From Rhodoferax sp. (GTDB taxonomy: Bacteria; Pseudomonadota; Gammaproteobacteria; Burkholderiales; Burkholderiaceae_C): a stretch of DNA of 47,065 nucleotides. Under the pieces are notes generated by a model. It saw only the letters and a list, made by a program, of their open reading frames with translations. It had not been told where the DNA came from and searched no databases. The DNA lies in the NCBI GenBank assembly GCA_011391545.1, contig JAABQI010000251.1, positions 1-47,065 on the forward strand, given 5' to 3'. The translations under genes were made by a program, and so were the position numbers. Shown here piece by piece: positions 33,377 to 40,705 of this stretch (its first letter is position 1; every line of letters begins with the position of its first letter).

Positions 33377-34672
33377 TTAAACGGCAGCCAGGGCTTGCGT
33401 CAGGTCGGCCAGCAGGTCGTCGATGTGCTCGATGCCAATCGACAGGCGCACCGCGTCTTCGGGCACGCCTGCCTTGATCAGCTCGGCCGGTGACAGCTGG
33501 CGGTGCGTGGTGGAGGCCGGGTGCGTGGCCAGCGACTTGGCGTCGCCAATGTTGACCAGGCGCGTGAACAACTGCAGCGCATCCAGAAAGGCGGCGCCGG
33601 CTTTGCGGCCTTCGCCGGGCGCCGCCTTGACGCCAAACGTGAGCAGGCCACTGGCCTTGCCGCCCAGGTATTTTTGCGCCAGCGCGTGGTCGGGGTGACT
33701 GGGCAAACCGGCGTAATTGACCCACGCCGCCTTGGGGTGAGCCTGCAGGAATTGCGCCACCTTGATCGTGTTGTCGTTGATGCGGTCCATGCGCAGGCTC
33801 AGGGTCTCGATGCCCTGCAAAATCAGGAAGGCATTGAAGGGTGACAGCGCCGCGCCGGTATTGCGCAGCGGCACCACGCGGGCGCGGCCAATGTAGGCGG
33901 CGGCACCCAGGGCTTCGGTGTAAATCACACCGTGGTAGCTCTGGTCGGGCTCGTTCAGGCGTTTGAATTTGGCCTTGTGCTCGGCCCAGGGGAACTTGCC
34001 TGAATCCACAATCGCGCCGGCAATGCTGGTGCCGTGGCCGCCCATGTATTTGGTGAGTGAGTGCACCACGATGTCGGCGCCGTGCTCGAAGGGGCGCAGC
34101 AGGTAGGGCGTGGCCACCGTGTTGTCCACAATCAGCGGCACGCCGTGGCGGTGCGCAATGGCGGCAATGGCGGCGATGTCGGTCAGCGTGCCCTGCGGGT
34201 TGCTGATGGACTCGATGAACACCGCCTTGGTCTTGTCGTCAAACAGCGGCTCAAAACTGGCCGGGTCGCGCGGGTCGGCAAAACGGGTGGTGATGCCTGA
34301 CAGCGGCAGCGTGTGCGCCAGCAGGTTGTAGGTGCCACCATAGAGCGCGGTGCTGGCAATGATGTTGTCACCGGCCTCGGAAATGGTCTGGATGGCATAG
34401 GTTACGGCGGCCTGGCCCGAGGCCAGCGCGAGCGCCGCAATGCCGCCTTCGAGTGCGGCCACGCGCTGCTCCAGCACATCATTGGTCGGGTTCATGATGC
34501 GGGTGTAGATATTGCCCGGCACCTTCAGGTCAAACAAATCGGCGCCATGCTGGGCGCTGTCAAAGGCATAGGCCGCGGTCTGGTAAATCGGCACCGCCAC
34601 AGCCTTGGTGGTGGGGTCCGGGCTGTAACCCGAGTGGACGGATTTGGTTTCGAATTTCCAGGATTGGGACAT
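33377..34672 (-). CDS. metY: O-acetylhomoserine aminocarboxypropyltransferase (sulfhydrylase), MetY-like
   Basis: This PLP enzyme makes homocysteine from O-acetylhomoserine and sulfide, for methionine synthesis. The 431-aa product has the Cys/Met metabolism fold: [50 protein letters not shown], and the PLP lysine K208 in [16 protein letters not shown]. The length, with a long insertion before the C-terminus, and the ...[12 protein letters not shown] motif fit MetY rather than MetB/MetZ. The ATG at 34672 has TAGGAG upstream. There is no obvious SAM riboswitch in the 48-base gap. Confidence 0.93.
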   Translation of the reverse strand: MSQSWKFETKSVHSGYSPDPTTKAVAVPIYQTAAYAFDSAQHGADLFDLKVPGNIYTRIMNPTNDVLEQRVAALEGGIAALALASGQAAVTYAIQTISEAGDNIIASTALYGGTYNLLAHTLPLSGITTRFADPRDPASFEPLFDDKTKAVFIESISNPQGTLTDIAAIAAIAHRHGVPLIVDNTVATPYLLRPFEHGADIVVHSLTKYMGGHGTSIAGAIVDSGKFPWAEHKAKFKRLNEPDQSYHGVIYTEALGAAAYIGRARVVPLRNTGAALSPFNAFLILQGIETLSLRMDRINDNTIKVAQFLQAHPKAAWVNYAGLPSHPDHALAQKYLGGKASGLLTFGVKAAPGEGRKAGAAFLDALQLFTRLVNIGDAKSLATHPASTTHRQLSPAELIKAGVPEDAVRLSIGIEHIDDLLADLTQALAAV

Positions 34673-34720
34673 GAATGGCTCCTAAGGGGTGGGGTGACAA
34701 GGTGGATCGGAGTTTAGACA

Positions 34721-36259
34721 CTATGGCTTGGGGTGCTGCTGCAGCCAGGTGGAATAAGCTTGTGGAAAAGCGGCTTGCAGGCGTTCCAGGTAATAGTCGG
34801 CCTCGGTGTCCCGGCCCAGCAGCAGGGCGCTGTTGATCACGGTCTCGACCACGCGCGCCTCTGGCGAGAAATGCAGGGTTTCCTTGGCCAGCAGGTTCAT
34901 CTGCGCGGCATTGGCCGGTGTCAGCTTGGTGGTGGTGAGCTCGGCAAAGCGCAGCTGAGCCTGAAACAGCACGACATGGCGCGTTTTTTCCAGTGTGTTG
35001 ACGCGGTAAGCCGGGGCGCGCTCATCGGGTTGCAAGTAGATTTGACTGGCCAGCCGGTATTGCCAGGCCGCCAGCACGCAAAAGCCGAGCAACACCCCGG
35101 CGCATCCCGCTTGCAGGTAGGGCACCAGCGACCTTTTTGGCGGCGAGTGATGTGGCATCAGGAGCCAGAGGCACAGGCCGGCGGCCATCTGGAACGGGCC
35201 GTACCAAAGCGGATATTCCAGCAGGCTGTGCAGCACAATCACCGCCAGAATGCCCCAGGCCATGTGCCGGGTGGCATCCAGCTCGCGCCAGGGTTGGGCG
35301 CGCCAGATGAACCACAGCGCGCCGCCACACACCAGCAGCGCCAGCGGCACGCCCAGCTCCACGGCCAGGTGCAAGGGCAGGTTATGGGCGTTGTCCAAAA
35401 TGTCGCAAAAGCGCGCGCCGGGGTAGAGCGTGATGAAGTGGGCGTAGTCCAGCTCACCCCAGCCCCAGCCCGCCCACGGTTTTTCGCTGATCAAAAACAG
35501 CACGTTGCGCCACAGGGTCAGGCGGCTTGCACACACCGCATCGCCTTCGCGCAGCCGGGCCCAGGCGCCGGCGTGCATCGGGTCCAGCCCCGCCAGCCAC
35601 GGCAGCGCCCAGGTCGCCACCGCATAGGTCAGCACGGCAGCCAACAACACCCATCGCAACCCGTGCCCGCTTTGACTTGATGCCCTGTGATGACGTGTCC
35701 AGTGCTGCCAGTACAGGCTCAAAACCACCACCATCAGCAGCTGCAACAAACCGGTGCGCGACGAGGAGGCCGCGTTGCCCGCGCCCAGCAGCATGGCCAG
35801 GGCGATCAGGCCAGCGTGTGATCTGAATCCTGGTCGGGATGGCTGGGCCGCCCACCACAACAAGGCCACCAGCCCGATGCTCATCAAGCTGGCAAACTGG
35901 TTGCGCTGGCGCAAGTTGCCATAGGCCAGGCCAACCTCGGTGCGATTGGCCCACACCCCAAGCCATTCGGTGGCGCCCAAATACTGCAACAAGCCAATCA
36001 TGGCGCTCATGGCTGCGGCCACAACCCAAGCCCCGGCCATGGCGCGCACCCAGTCTGTGCGCTGCTGATTCGGGTGGACGCTGGCCCGCAGCAGCAGCAA
36101 TCCGGCCGCGCAACTCCAGGCAAACAACAGTGGCACCACGTTAGCGGTGGGCCCGGGCGAAAATGGATTGAGCCAGGGCAGACAGATGAGGAGGGCAACG
36201 GCAAGCAGGCGCATGAGACCGGCATTGTCCATCAGGCGGATGGCTGGCCTGGGCGCCAT
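34721..36259 (-). CDS. PglL/Wzy-type O-oligosaccharyltransferase or O-antigen ligase
   Basis: The product is about 512 aa with ten or more membrane segments. VGLAYGNLRQRNQFASLMSIGLVALLWW is the characteristic N-terminal region of PglL-type enzymes, and the periplasmic catalytic loop HNLPLHLAVELGVP with NPF..., GWGWGELDYAHFITLY is of Wzy_C kind. A C-terminal soluble tail (residues about 420-512) matches the extra domain found in pilin O-oligosaccharyltransferases. It may transfer a glycan from lipid carrier to pilin or lipid A. The start is uncertain: GTG at 36292, ATG at 36259, 36232 or 36214. No glycan biosynthesis or pilin gene is adjacent. Confidence 0.82.
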   Translation of the reverse strand: MAPRPAIRLMDNAGLMRLLAVALLICLPWLNPFSPGPTANVVPLLFAWSCAAGLLLLRASVHPNQQRTDWVRAMAGAWVVAAAMSAMIGLLQYLGATEWLGVWANRTEVGLAYGNLRQRNQFASLMSIGLVALLWWAAQPSRPGFRSHAGLIALAMLLGAGNAASSSRTGLLQLLMVVVLSLYWQHWTRHHRASSQSGHGLRWVLLAAVLTYAVATWALPWLAGLDPMHAGAWARLREGDAVCASRLTLWRNVLFLISEKPWAGWGWGELDYAHFITLYPGARFCDILDNAHNLPLHLAVELGVPLALLVCGGALWFIWRAQPWRELDATRHMAWGILAVIVLHSLLEYPLWYGPFQMAAGLCLWLLMPHHSPPKRSLVPYLQAGCAGVLLGFCVLAAWQYRLASQIYLQPDERAPAYRVNTLEKTRHVVLFQAQLRFAELTTTKLTPANAAQMNLLAKETLHFSPEARVVETVINSALLLGRDTEADYYLERLQAAFPQAYSTWLQQHPKP

Positions 36260-36310
36260 GCTTTTCAGAAAGCACGGCAAAATCGGGCCCACACTGAAAG
36301 AGGTCGCGCC

Positions 36311-36760
36311 ATGTCCAAAGCCAAGAAAATTGCCGCCATCGTGGGTGGTTCATCCGACGAGGTTGAAACCGCCTTTTATGACGCGCTGCAAAATGCCGAC
36401 CTGGAGCGGCTGATGGCCTGCTGGGCGGATGACGACGATGTGGTGTGCGTGCACCCGGGCGGCGCGCGCATGATCGGGCTGGGCGCCATTCGCTCGGCGT
36501 TCGAGGCCATGTTCAACAATGGCAGCGTGCGGGTGCGAGCCGAGGGCGTGCGCAAAATCGAAGCGCTGGGCAGCGCTGTGCACAGCGTGCGTGAACGCAT
36601 TGAACTGCTCACCCCCGAGGGCCCGATGGAGGCGGTGGTGATTGCCACCAACGTCTATCACAAGACCGCGCAAGGCTGGCGCCTGGTGGCGCACCACGCC
36701 AGCCCCGGCAACGCCCGCGAGCCGCAGGACGTCACCGACACGCCACCCGTCTTGCATTAG
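36311..36760 (+). CDS. SnoaL/NTF2-like fold protein
   Basis: The 149-aa protein has the NTF2-like cone fold pattern: EVETAFYDALQNADLERLMACWADDDDVVCVHPGGARMIGLGAIRSAFEAMF, followed by beta strands (SVHSVRERIEL, MEAVVIATNVYHKTAQGWRLVAHHASPG). The latter is the typical SnoaL/DUF4440 ending. Substrate unknown; such proteins are often small hydrolases, isomerases or ligand binders. The ATG at 36311 lacks a strong ribosome site. The YheT gene starts 3 bases after its stop, suggesting co-translation. Confidence 0.85.
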   Translation: MSKAKKIAAIVGGSSDEVETAFYDALQNADLERLMACWADDDDVVCVHPGGARMIGLGAIRSAFEAMFNNGSVRVRAEGVRKIEALGSAVHSVRERIELLTPEGPMEAVVIATNVYHKTAQGWRLVAHHASPGNAREPQDVTDTPPVLH

Positions 36761-36762
36761 CC

Positions 36763-37725
36763 ATGCACTACAGCGCGCCTTGGTGGTTGCCTGGTGGCCA
36801 TGCCCAAACCATCTGGCCGGCCTTGCAAAGCCGCACCGCCCGCTTGCCTGCCATGTCGTACCGGCGCGAGCGCTGGGCCACGCCCGATGACGATTTTGTC
36901 GATGTGGACTGGCGCGATGCGCTGTCCACAGCGCCTTTGCTGGTGCTGTTTCACGGGCTGGAGGGCTCCTCCCACAGTCACTACGCGCTGGCGCTGGGCC
37001 AATGGGCGCAGGCACAAGGCTGGGGCTTTGCCGTGCCGCATTTTCGAGGCTGCAGTGGCGAGATCAACCGTGCCCCGCGCGCCTACCACTCCGGTGATTT
37101 TGAAGAAATCGGCTGGATCCTGTCGCGCCTGCGTACCCGTCACGCCGGGCCGCTTTATGCCGTGGGCGTGTCCCTCGGTGGCAACGCCTTGCTGCGCTGG
37201 GCGCAGGAGGCGGGCAGCACGGCGGCCAGCATGGTGCAGGCGCTGGCCAGTATTTCGGCCCCGGTGGACCTGACTGCCAGCGGCCTGGCCATTGGCCGGG
37301 GTCTGAACCGGCAGGTTTATACCCGCATGTTCCTGAAATCCATGAAACCCAAGGCCATGCTCAAGTTGGCCCAGTTTCCCGGCCTGTTCGATGCCCGGAC
37401 CCTGCGGGAGGCGCGCGATCTCTACGACTTCGACAATGTGTTTACCGCGCCCCTGCATGGCTTTCAAGACACGCCCGACTATTGGCTGCGCGCGTCAGCC
37501 GGGCCGCGCCTGGCCGACATTCGCCTGCCAAGCCTGGTGGTCAACGCCTTGAACGATCCGTTTGTTCCGGCGGCCAGTCTGCCGCAGCAGCGCGATGCGG
37601 GGGCGCATGTGACCCTCTGGCAGCCCGAACAGGGCGGTCATGTGGGCTTTATGGCGGGATCGCCACCGGGCCACCTGCAGACGCTGCCGCAGGCCGTGGG
37701 CGGCTGGTTGCTGGCACACACTTGA
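36763..37725 (+). CDS. YheT-family alpha/beta hydrolase
   Basis: The 320-aa hydrolase belongs to the YheT/ABHD group. Motifs: PWWLPGGHAQTIWPALQ at the start, LLVLFHGLEGSSHSHYA (oxyanion region), nucleophile S137 in AVGVSLGGNALL, then NALNDPFVP (Asp) and GGHVGFMAG (His). The catalytic triad is complete. Family members hydrolyse esters or lipids, but physiological substrates are unclear. It is followed after 11 bases by a conserved hypothetical with GAGGAG-like site, so they are one transcript. Confidence 0.92.
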   Translation: MHYSAPWWLPGGHAQTIWPALQSRTARLPAMSYRRERWATPDDDFVDVDWRDALSTAPLLVLFHGLEGSSHSHYALALGQWAQAQGWGFAVPHFRGCSGEINRAPRAYHSGDFEEIGWILSRLRTRHAGPLYAVGVSLGGNALLRWAQEAGSTAASMVQALASISAPVDLTASGLAIGRGLNRQVYTRMFLKSMKPKAMLKLAQFPGLFDARTLREARDLYDFDNVFTAPLHGFQDTPDYWLRASAGPRLADIRLPSLVVNALNDPFVPAASLPQQRDAGAHVTLWQPEQGGHVGFMAGSPPGHLQTLPQAVGGWLLAHT

Positions 37726-37736
37726 CAGGAGAAAAA

Positions 37737-38276
37737 ATGGACGACATCGTCAAACAAGCCATGGCCAAATGGCCCAACGTGCCCGACTGCTATGGCTGGC
37801 TGGGGCTCGATGCGCGCGGCAACTGGTATCTGCGCGACGACCGGGCGCAAGCCGCAGGCACTTTCCAGAGCGGCCTGCCGGGCAGCAAGGGCTCCTTGCT
37901 GACACACGAGAAACTGATTGACTTCATCGCCCGCAACTACCTGCCGGATGATGAGGGCCAGTGGTTTTTTCAGAACGGGCCGCAGCGTGTGTATGCCGAG
38001 TTGCAGGCCACGCCGCTGGTCTGGCGCGTGCAGCCCGATCACACGGTCAAGGACCACCTGGGCAGGGCTGCCGAGGTGCAGCAGGCCTGGCTCGATGAGG
38101 CGGGCTTTTTGTACCTGGCGTCAAAGGCCGGGCTGGGGCTGGTGCACACCCAGGACATGGGTCTGGCCGCAGAGGCCGTGGAGCAAGGGCTGTGGCAGCC
38201 GAAAGAGGTGTTGCAGCGCGACTTGCCCGCGCGCTTCGGCTTTGTCAAAAGCCCGCAAGCGCTACAAAAAAAGTAA
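37737..38276 (+). CDS. Conserved hypothetical protein (DUF2946/2944-like)
   Basis: The 179-aa protein starts MDDIVKQAMAKWPNVPDCYGWLGLDARGNWYLRDDRAQAAG. I associate this with a widespread betaproteobacterial DUF family (number DUF2944 or DUF2946, from memory). It is soluble, tryptophan- and acid-rich, with RAGLGLVHTQDMGLAAEAVE near the end and no signal peptide. No function can be read. It is in a cluster with the YheT hydrolase and convergent with the cytochrome gene. Confidence 0.8.
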   Translation: MDDIVKQAMAKWPNVPDCYGWLGLDARGNWYLRDDRAQAAGTFQSGLPGSKGSLLTHEKLIDFIARNYLPDDEGQWFFQNGPQRVYAELQATPLVWRVQPDHTVKDHLGRAAEVQQAWLDEAGFLYLASKAGLGLVHTQDMGLAAEAVEQGLWQPKEVLQRDLPARFGFVKSPQALQKK

Positions 38277-38285
38277 AGCCCGCGC

Positions 38286-38855
38286 TTATTTGGCCTCGGA
38301 TGCCGCAGCGGCAGGCGCGTCGGCGGCAGGTGCGGCTGCCCCTTCGGCCTCTGGCGCCTTGGGCTCTTCAAACTTGGCACCCGCGGCGTTGGCCATGTAA
38401 GCCACGGCGCGACCCACTTCAAAGTCGGCAAAGGCGCCGCCGCCCTGTGCCGCCATATTGCCCTTGCCCTTGAGGGCTGAGTTCAGCAGCGCTTCATAGC
38501 CGGTGGCATTGCGCGGCGCCCAGGCAGCGGCATCGCCAAATTTGGGCGCGCCCACCAGGCCGGCCGCATGGCAGGTGGTGCACTGCGCCTGGTAAACCTG
38601 TTCGCCGGTCTTGGGCTCGCGCGAGACCTCGCCCAACTGGAAGCGGCCCACTTTCTGAATGCGTCCGGCAACCGCCTCCTCGGACATGTCAGACGCGATC
38701 TGGCCACCGGTTTGTGTTTTGTAATAACCCACCAAAGAGCCAACCACCAGCAAGGGCAGTCCCAGCAGAACAAGGATGGTCGCGATTTTTTTCAGCCCGC
38801 TGGGGCTGGGGGCAGCGTGTGTGTCGTGGTCTGCGGTGTGATGTGGGTCGCTCAT
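38286..38855 (-). CDS. Membrane-anchored c5-type cytochrome c
   Basis: The 189-aa protein has an uncleaved or anchor hydrophobic helix (residues about 21-45: GLKKIATILVLLGLPLLVVGSLVGYY) and a single haem-binding site CTTCH (92-96) in QVYQAQCTTCHAAGLVGAPKFGDAAAW. The axial methionine is probably M134 in KGKGNMAAQGG. Cytochrome c5-type (class I) proteins carry electrons in the periplasm to terminal oxidases. The tail is Ala/Pro/Glu-rich and low complexity. It lies on the minus strand upstream of the tRNA gene on the plus strand. Confidence 0.93.
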   Translation of the reverse strand: MSDPHHTADHDTHAAPSPSGLKKIATILVLLGLPLLVVGSLVGYYKTQTGGQIASDMSEEAVAGRIQKVGRFQLGEVSREPKTGEQVYQAQCTTCHAAGLVGAPKFGDAAAWAPRNATGYEALLNSALKGKGNMAAQGGGAFADFEVGRAVAYMANAAGAKFEEPKAPEAEGAAAPAADAPAAAASEAK

Positions 38856-38900
38856 GTTGGCCTCGATTCAATGTTGGGTGCGAAAGCAGCTTTGGATTAT

Positions 38901-38929
38901 AGGGTTGGGTATTTTTTAACACCTACAAT
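38901..38929 (+). promoter_or_regulatory. Candidate tRNA-Arg promoter
   Basis: TACAAT (38924-38929) is a 5/6 match to the -10 hexamer, 15 bases before the tRNA. The -35 position 17 bases upstream reads AGGGTT (38901-38906), a poor match. The AT-rich ATTTTTTAA lies between. Stable RNA promoters often have weak -35 elements, so this is plausible but not firm. Confidence 0.4.
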
Positions 38930-38943
38930 CGCGGCTCCCAGTT

Positions 38944-39019
38944 GCGGCTGTAGCTCAGTGGATAGAGTATTGGCCTCCGAAGCCAAGGGTCGTGGGTTCG
39001 ATCCCCGCCAGCCGCACCA
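38944..39019 (+). tRNA. tRNA-Arg (anticodon CCG), CCA encoded
   Basis: The 76-nt cloverleaf has acceptor arms GCGGCTG/CAGCCGC, D-stem GCTC/GAGT with loop AGTGGATA, anticodon stem TTGGC/GCCAA around loop CTCCGAA (anticodon CCG), variable GGGTC, T-arm GTGGG/CCCGC around TTCGATC, and discriminator A followed by encoded CCA. It reads the CGG arginine codon. It is a known class of integration target; the following TerC-UspA pair starts 124 bases later. Confidence 0.97.
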
Positions 39020-39033
39020 TTCCTTGATTTAAT

Positions 39034-39064
39034 GCTATCAAAATCGTATTTTTTGATGTTTTGA
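39034..39064 (+). terminator. Weak terminator-like AT-rich inverted repeat after tRNA
   Basis: ATCAAAATCG and the later GATGTTTTGAT are imperfectly complementary around TATTTTTT. They lie 15 to 45 bases after the tRNA end. This may terminate the tRNA transcript. The rest of the 124-base gap before terC holds GC-rich sequence with no recognisable riboswitch. Confidence 0.35.
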
Positions 39065-39143
39065 TCGCGGCCCTCCAGATCATCGCCATCGACTTCACGC
39101 CGGAGAGCGGCCGCGCGCCGCCAATTGGGGTTTCGAGTAACAA

Positions 39144-40127
39144 ATGAACGCGACAGTTGAAACATTCGCCACCGGCCCGATGTGGGCTGGCTTTATCGCC
39201 TTCGTGCTCGCCATGCTGGCGCTCGATCTGTTCGTCTTCGGCGGACGCAAGGCGCATCGCGTGCATGTCAGGGAGGCAGCCGCCTGGGTCGCCGTCTGGG
39301 TCAGCCTCGCACTGGCGTTCGCTGGCCTGCTTTGGTGGTATCTCAACATCAACCATGGTGCAGACGTGGCGCGGACGAAGACGCTGGAGTTTCTTGCCGG
39401 CTACCTGATCGAACAATCGCTGTCGGTGGACAACATGTTCGTGTTCGTGATGATCTTCGGTTACTTCGCCGTTCCACCGGAGTTGCAGCGCCGCGTGCTG
39501 CTCTTCGGGGTGCTGGGTGCCATCGTCATGCGCGCCGGCATGATCCTGGCCGGTGTCTGGCTGGTGCAGCAGTTCGCCTGGGTCCTCTATGTCTTTGGCG
39601 CCTTCCTGGTCATCACCGGCATCAAGATGCTGATCTTCGCCGAGTCCGAGCCCGATCTTGAGAAAAACCCGCTGCTGCGCTGGCTGCGCGGGCACATGCG
39701 CATCACGCCGGAATTTCGTGGCGAGAAGTTCTTCGTCCGCCAAAACGGCTTACTCTGGGCGACGCCGATGTTTCTCGTGCTGGTGCTCATCGAGGTCAGC
39801 GACGTGGTGTTCGCGGTAGACAGCATCCCGGCCATCTTCGCCGTGACGACCGACCCGTTCATCGTGTTCACCTCAAACATCTTCGCCATCATGGGCCTGC
39901 GCGCCCTTTACTTTCTTCTTGCCGACATGGCGGATCGATTCCACCTGCTCAAGTATGGCCTGGCCATCGTGTTGGTATTCATCGGCGGCAAGATGCTGGC
40001 CGTGCCCTGGTTCCATATCCCGATTCAGTGGTCGTTGTCCATCGTTGCCAGCATTATTCTGGTGTCGGTGGTGGCGAGCCTCGCCCTGTCAAAACCCAAA
40101 CCCGTTGCCGCTGGAGAAGACGCATGA
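39144..40127 (+). CDS. TerC/Alx-family integral membrane protein
   Basis: The 327-aa protein has about nine membrane helices. The TerC hallmarks are clear: LALDLFVFGGRKAHRV, LAGYLIEQSLSVDNMFVFVMIFGYFAVP and, later, VLVLIEVSDVVFAVDSIPAIFAVTTDPFIVFTSNIFAIMGLRALYFLL. The acidic residues in EQSLSVDN and EVSDVVFAVDS suit metal-ion handling; family members export or buffer manganese and respond to pH (Alx). Phenylalanine is encoded mostly by TTC, unlike many neighbours. Its stop overlaps the usp start (ATGA). It follows the tRNA-Arg. Confidence 0.94.
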   Translation: MNATVETFATGPMWAGFIAFVLAMLALDLFVFGGRKAHRVHVREAAAWVAVWVSLALAFAGLLWWYLNINHGADVARTKTLEFLAGYLIEQSLSVDNMFVFVMIFGYFAVPPELQRRVLLFGVLGAIVMRAGMILAGVWLVQQFAWVLYVFGAFLVITGIKMLIFAESEPDLEKNPLLRWLRGHMRITPEFRGEKFFVRQNGLLWATPMFLVLVLIEVSDVVFAVDSIPAIFAVTTDPFIVFTSNIFAIMGLRALYFLLADMADRFHLLKYGLAIVLVFIGGKMLAVPWFHIPIQWSLSIVASIILVSVVASLALSKPKPVAAGEDA

Positions 40128-40630
40128 GCGACCAAGCTGATCTTCCCGTGCCGATCACTGCCGAGCGCGACGCTGACGGCCGCCTGGTCAGCTTGACTTT
40201 CGACAGCGTGCCGCCCTTGCCCGCGCCCGAGAACAATCCATGGCTGGTCGCTGTCGACGGCTCGGACAACGCGCTGCGCGCGGTCGTTCATGCCGCGCGC
40301 CAGGCTGGCGAGTTGAAGGCCTGCGCCCTGCATCTGGTCAATGTGCAGCACTGGTTCAGCAAGGAGGCGGCAGAGACAGAGCTGGCACCCAGGGCGTGGC
40401 TAGCCACCGCAAGGGCGCGCGCCCTGCTCGACGCGCAAGGCCAGCCGTGGCGGCTGCATGTTGTGATGGGCGATCCTGCGGATCAGATCATGGCGCTTGC
40501 CGTGCGGCTCGGTTGCAACGGCCTCGTCGTCGGCAACCGTGGCCTCAACTTGGTCGAGAACTTGCTGTTCGGCTCGGTGACCAAAAAACTCATGCGCATG
40601 AGCGGTCCGCCCTTGGTGGTGGTGCCCTGA
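40124..40630 (+). CDS. Universal stress protein (UspA) family
   Basis: The 168-aa protein shows the Usp fold: NPWLVAVDGSDNALRAVVHAARQAG near residues 38-62 and a C-terminal ATP-binding motif GLVVGNRGLNLVENLLFGSVTKKLMRMSGPPLVVVP, with G-X2-G-X9-G(S/T). A 35-residue N-terminal extension precedes the domain. The start overlaps the terC stop by four bases, so expression is coupled. It may act with TerC in stress or metal tolerance; inferred from the operon. Confidence 0.93.
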   Translation: MSDQADLPVPITAERDADGRLVSLTFDSVPPLPAPENNPWLVAVDGSDNALRAVVHAARQAGELKACALHLVNVQHWFSKEAAETELAPRAWLATARARALLDAQGQPWRLHVVMGDPADQIMALAVRLGCNGLVVGNRGLNLVENLLFGSVTKKLMRMSGPPLVVVP

Positions 40631-40705
40631 ATCGCGCCGTCCCGCCAGCGCTCACCTTGCCCCTGTTTTCCGTACTCCTTAAGCCACCGGCTGCGCCACT
40701 GGTGC

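Noticed and set aside
34673-34720. SAM or SAH riboswitch before metY
   Set aside because: The gap is only 48 bases, shorter than such elements, and shows no matching core.
39020-39143. yybP-ykoY (manganese) riboswitch before terC
   Set aside because: TerC genes are often preceded by this riboswitch, but I could not find its conserved internal loops in the 124-base gap.
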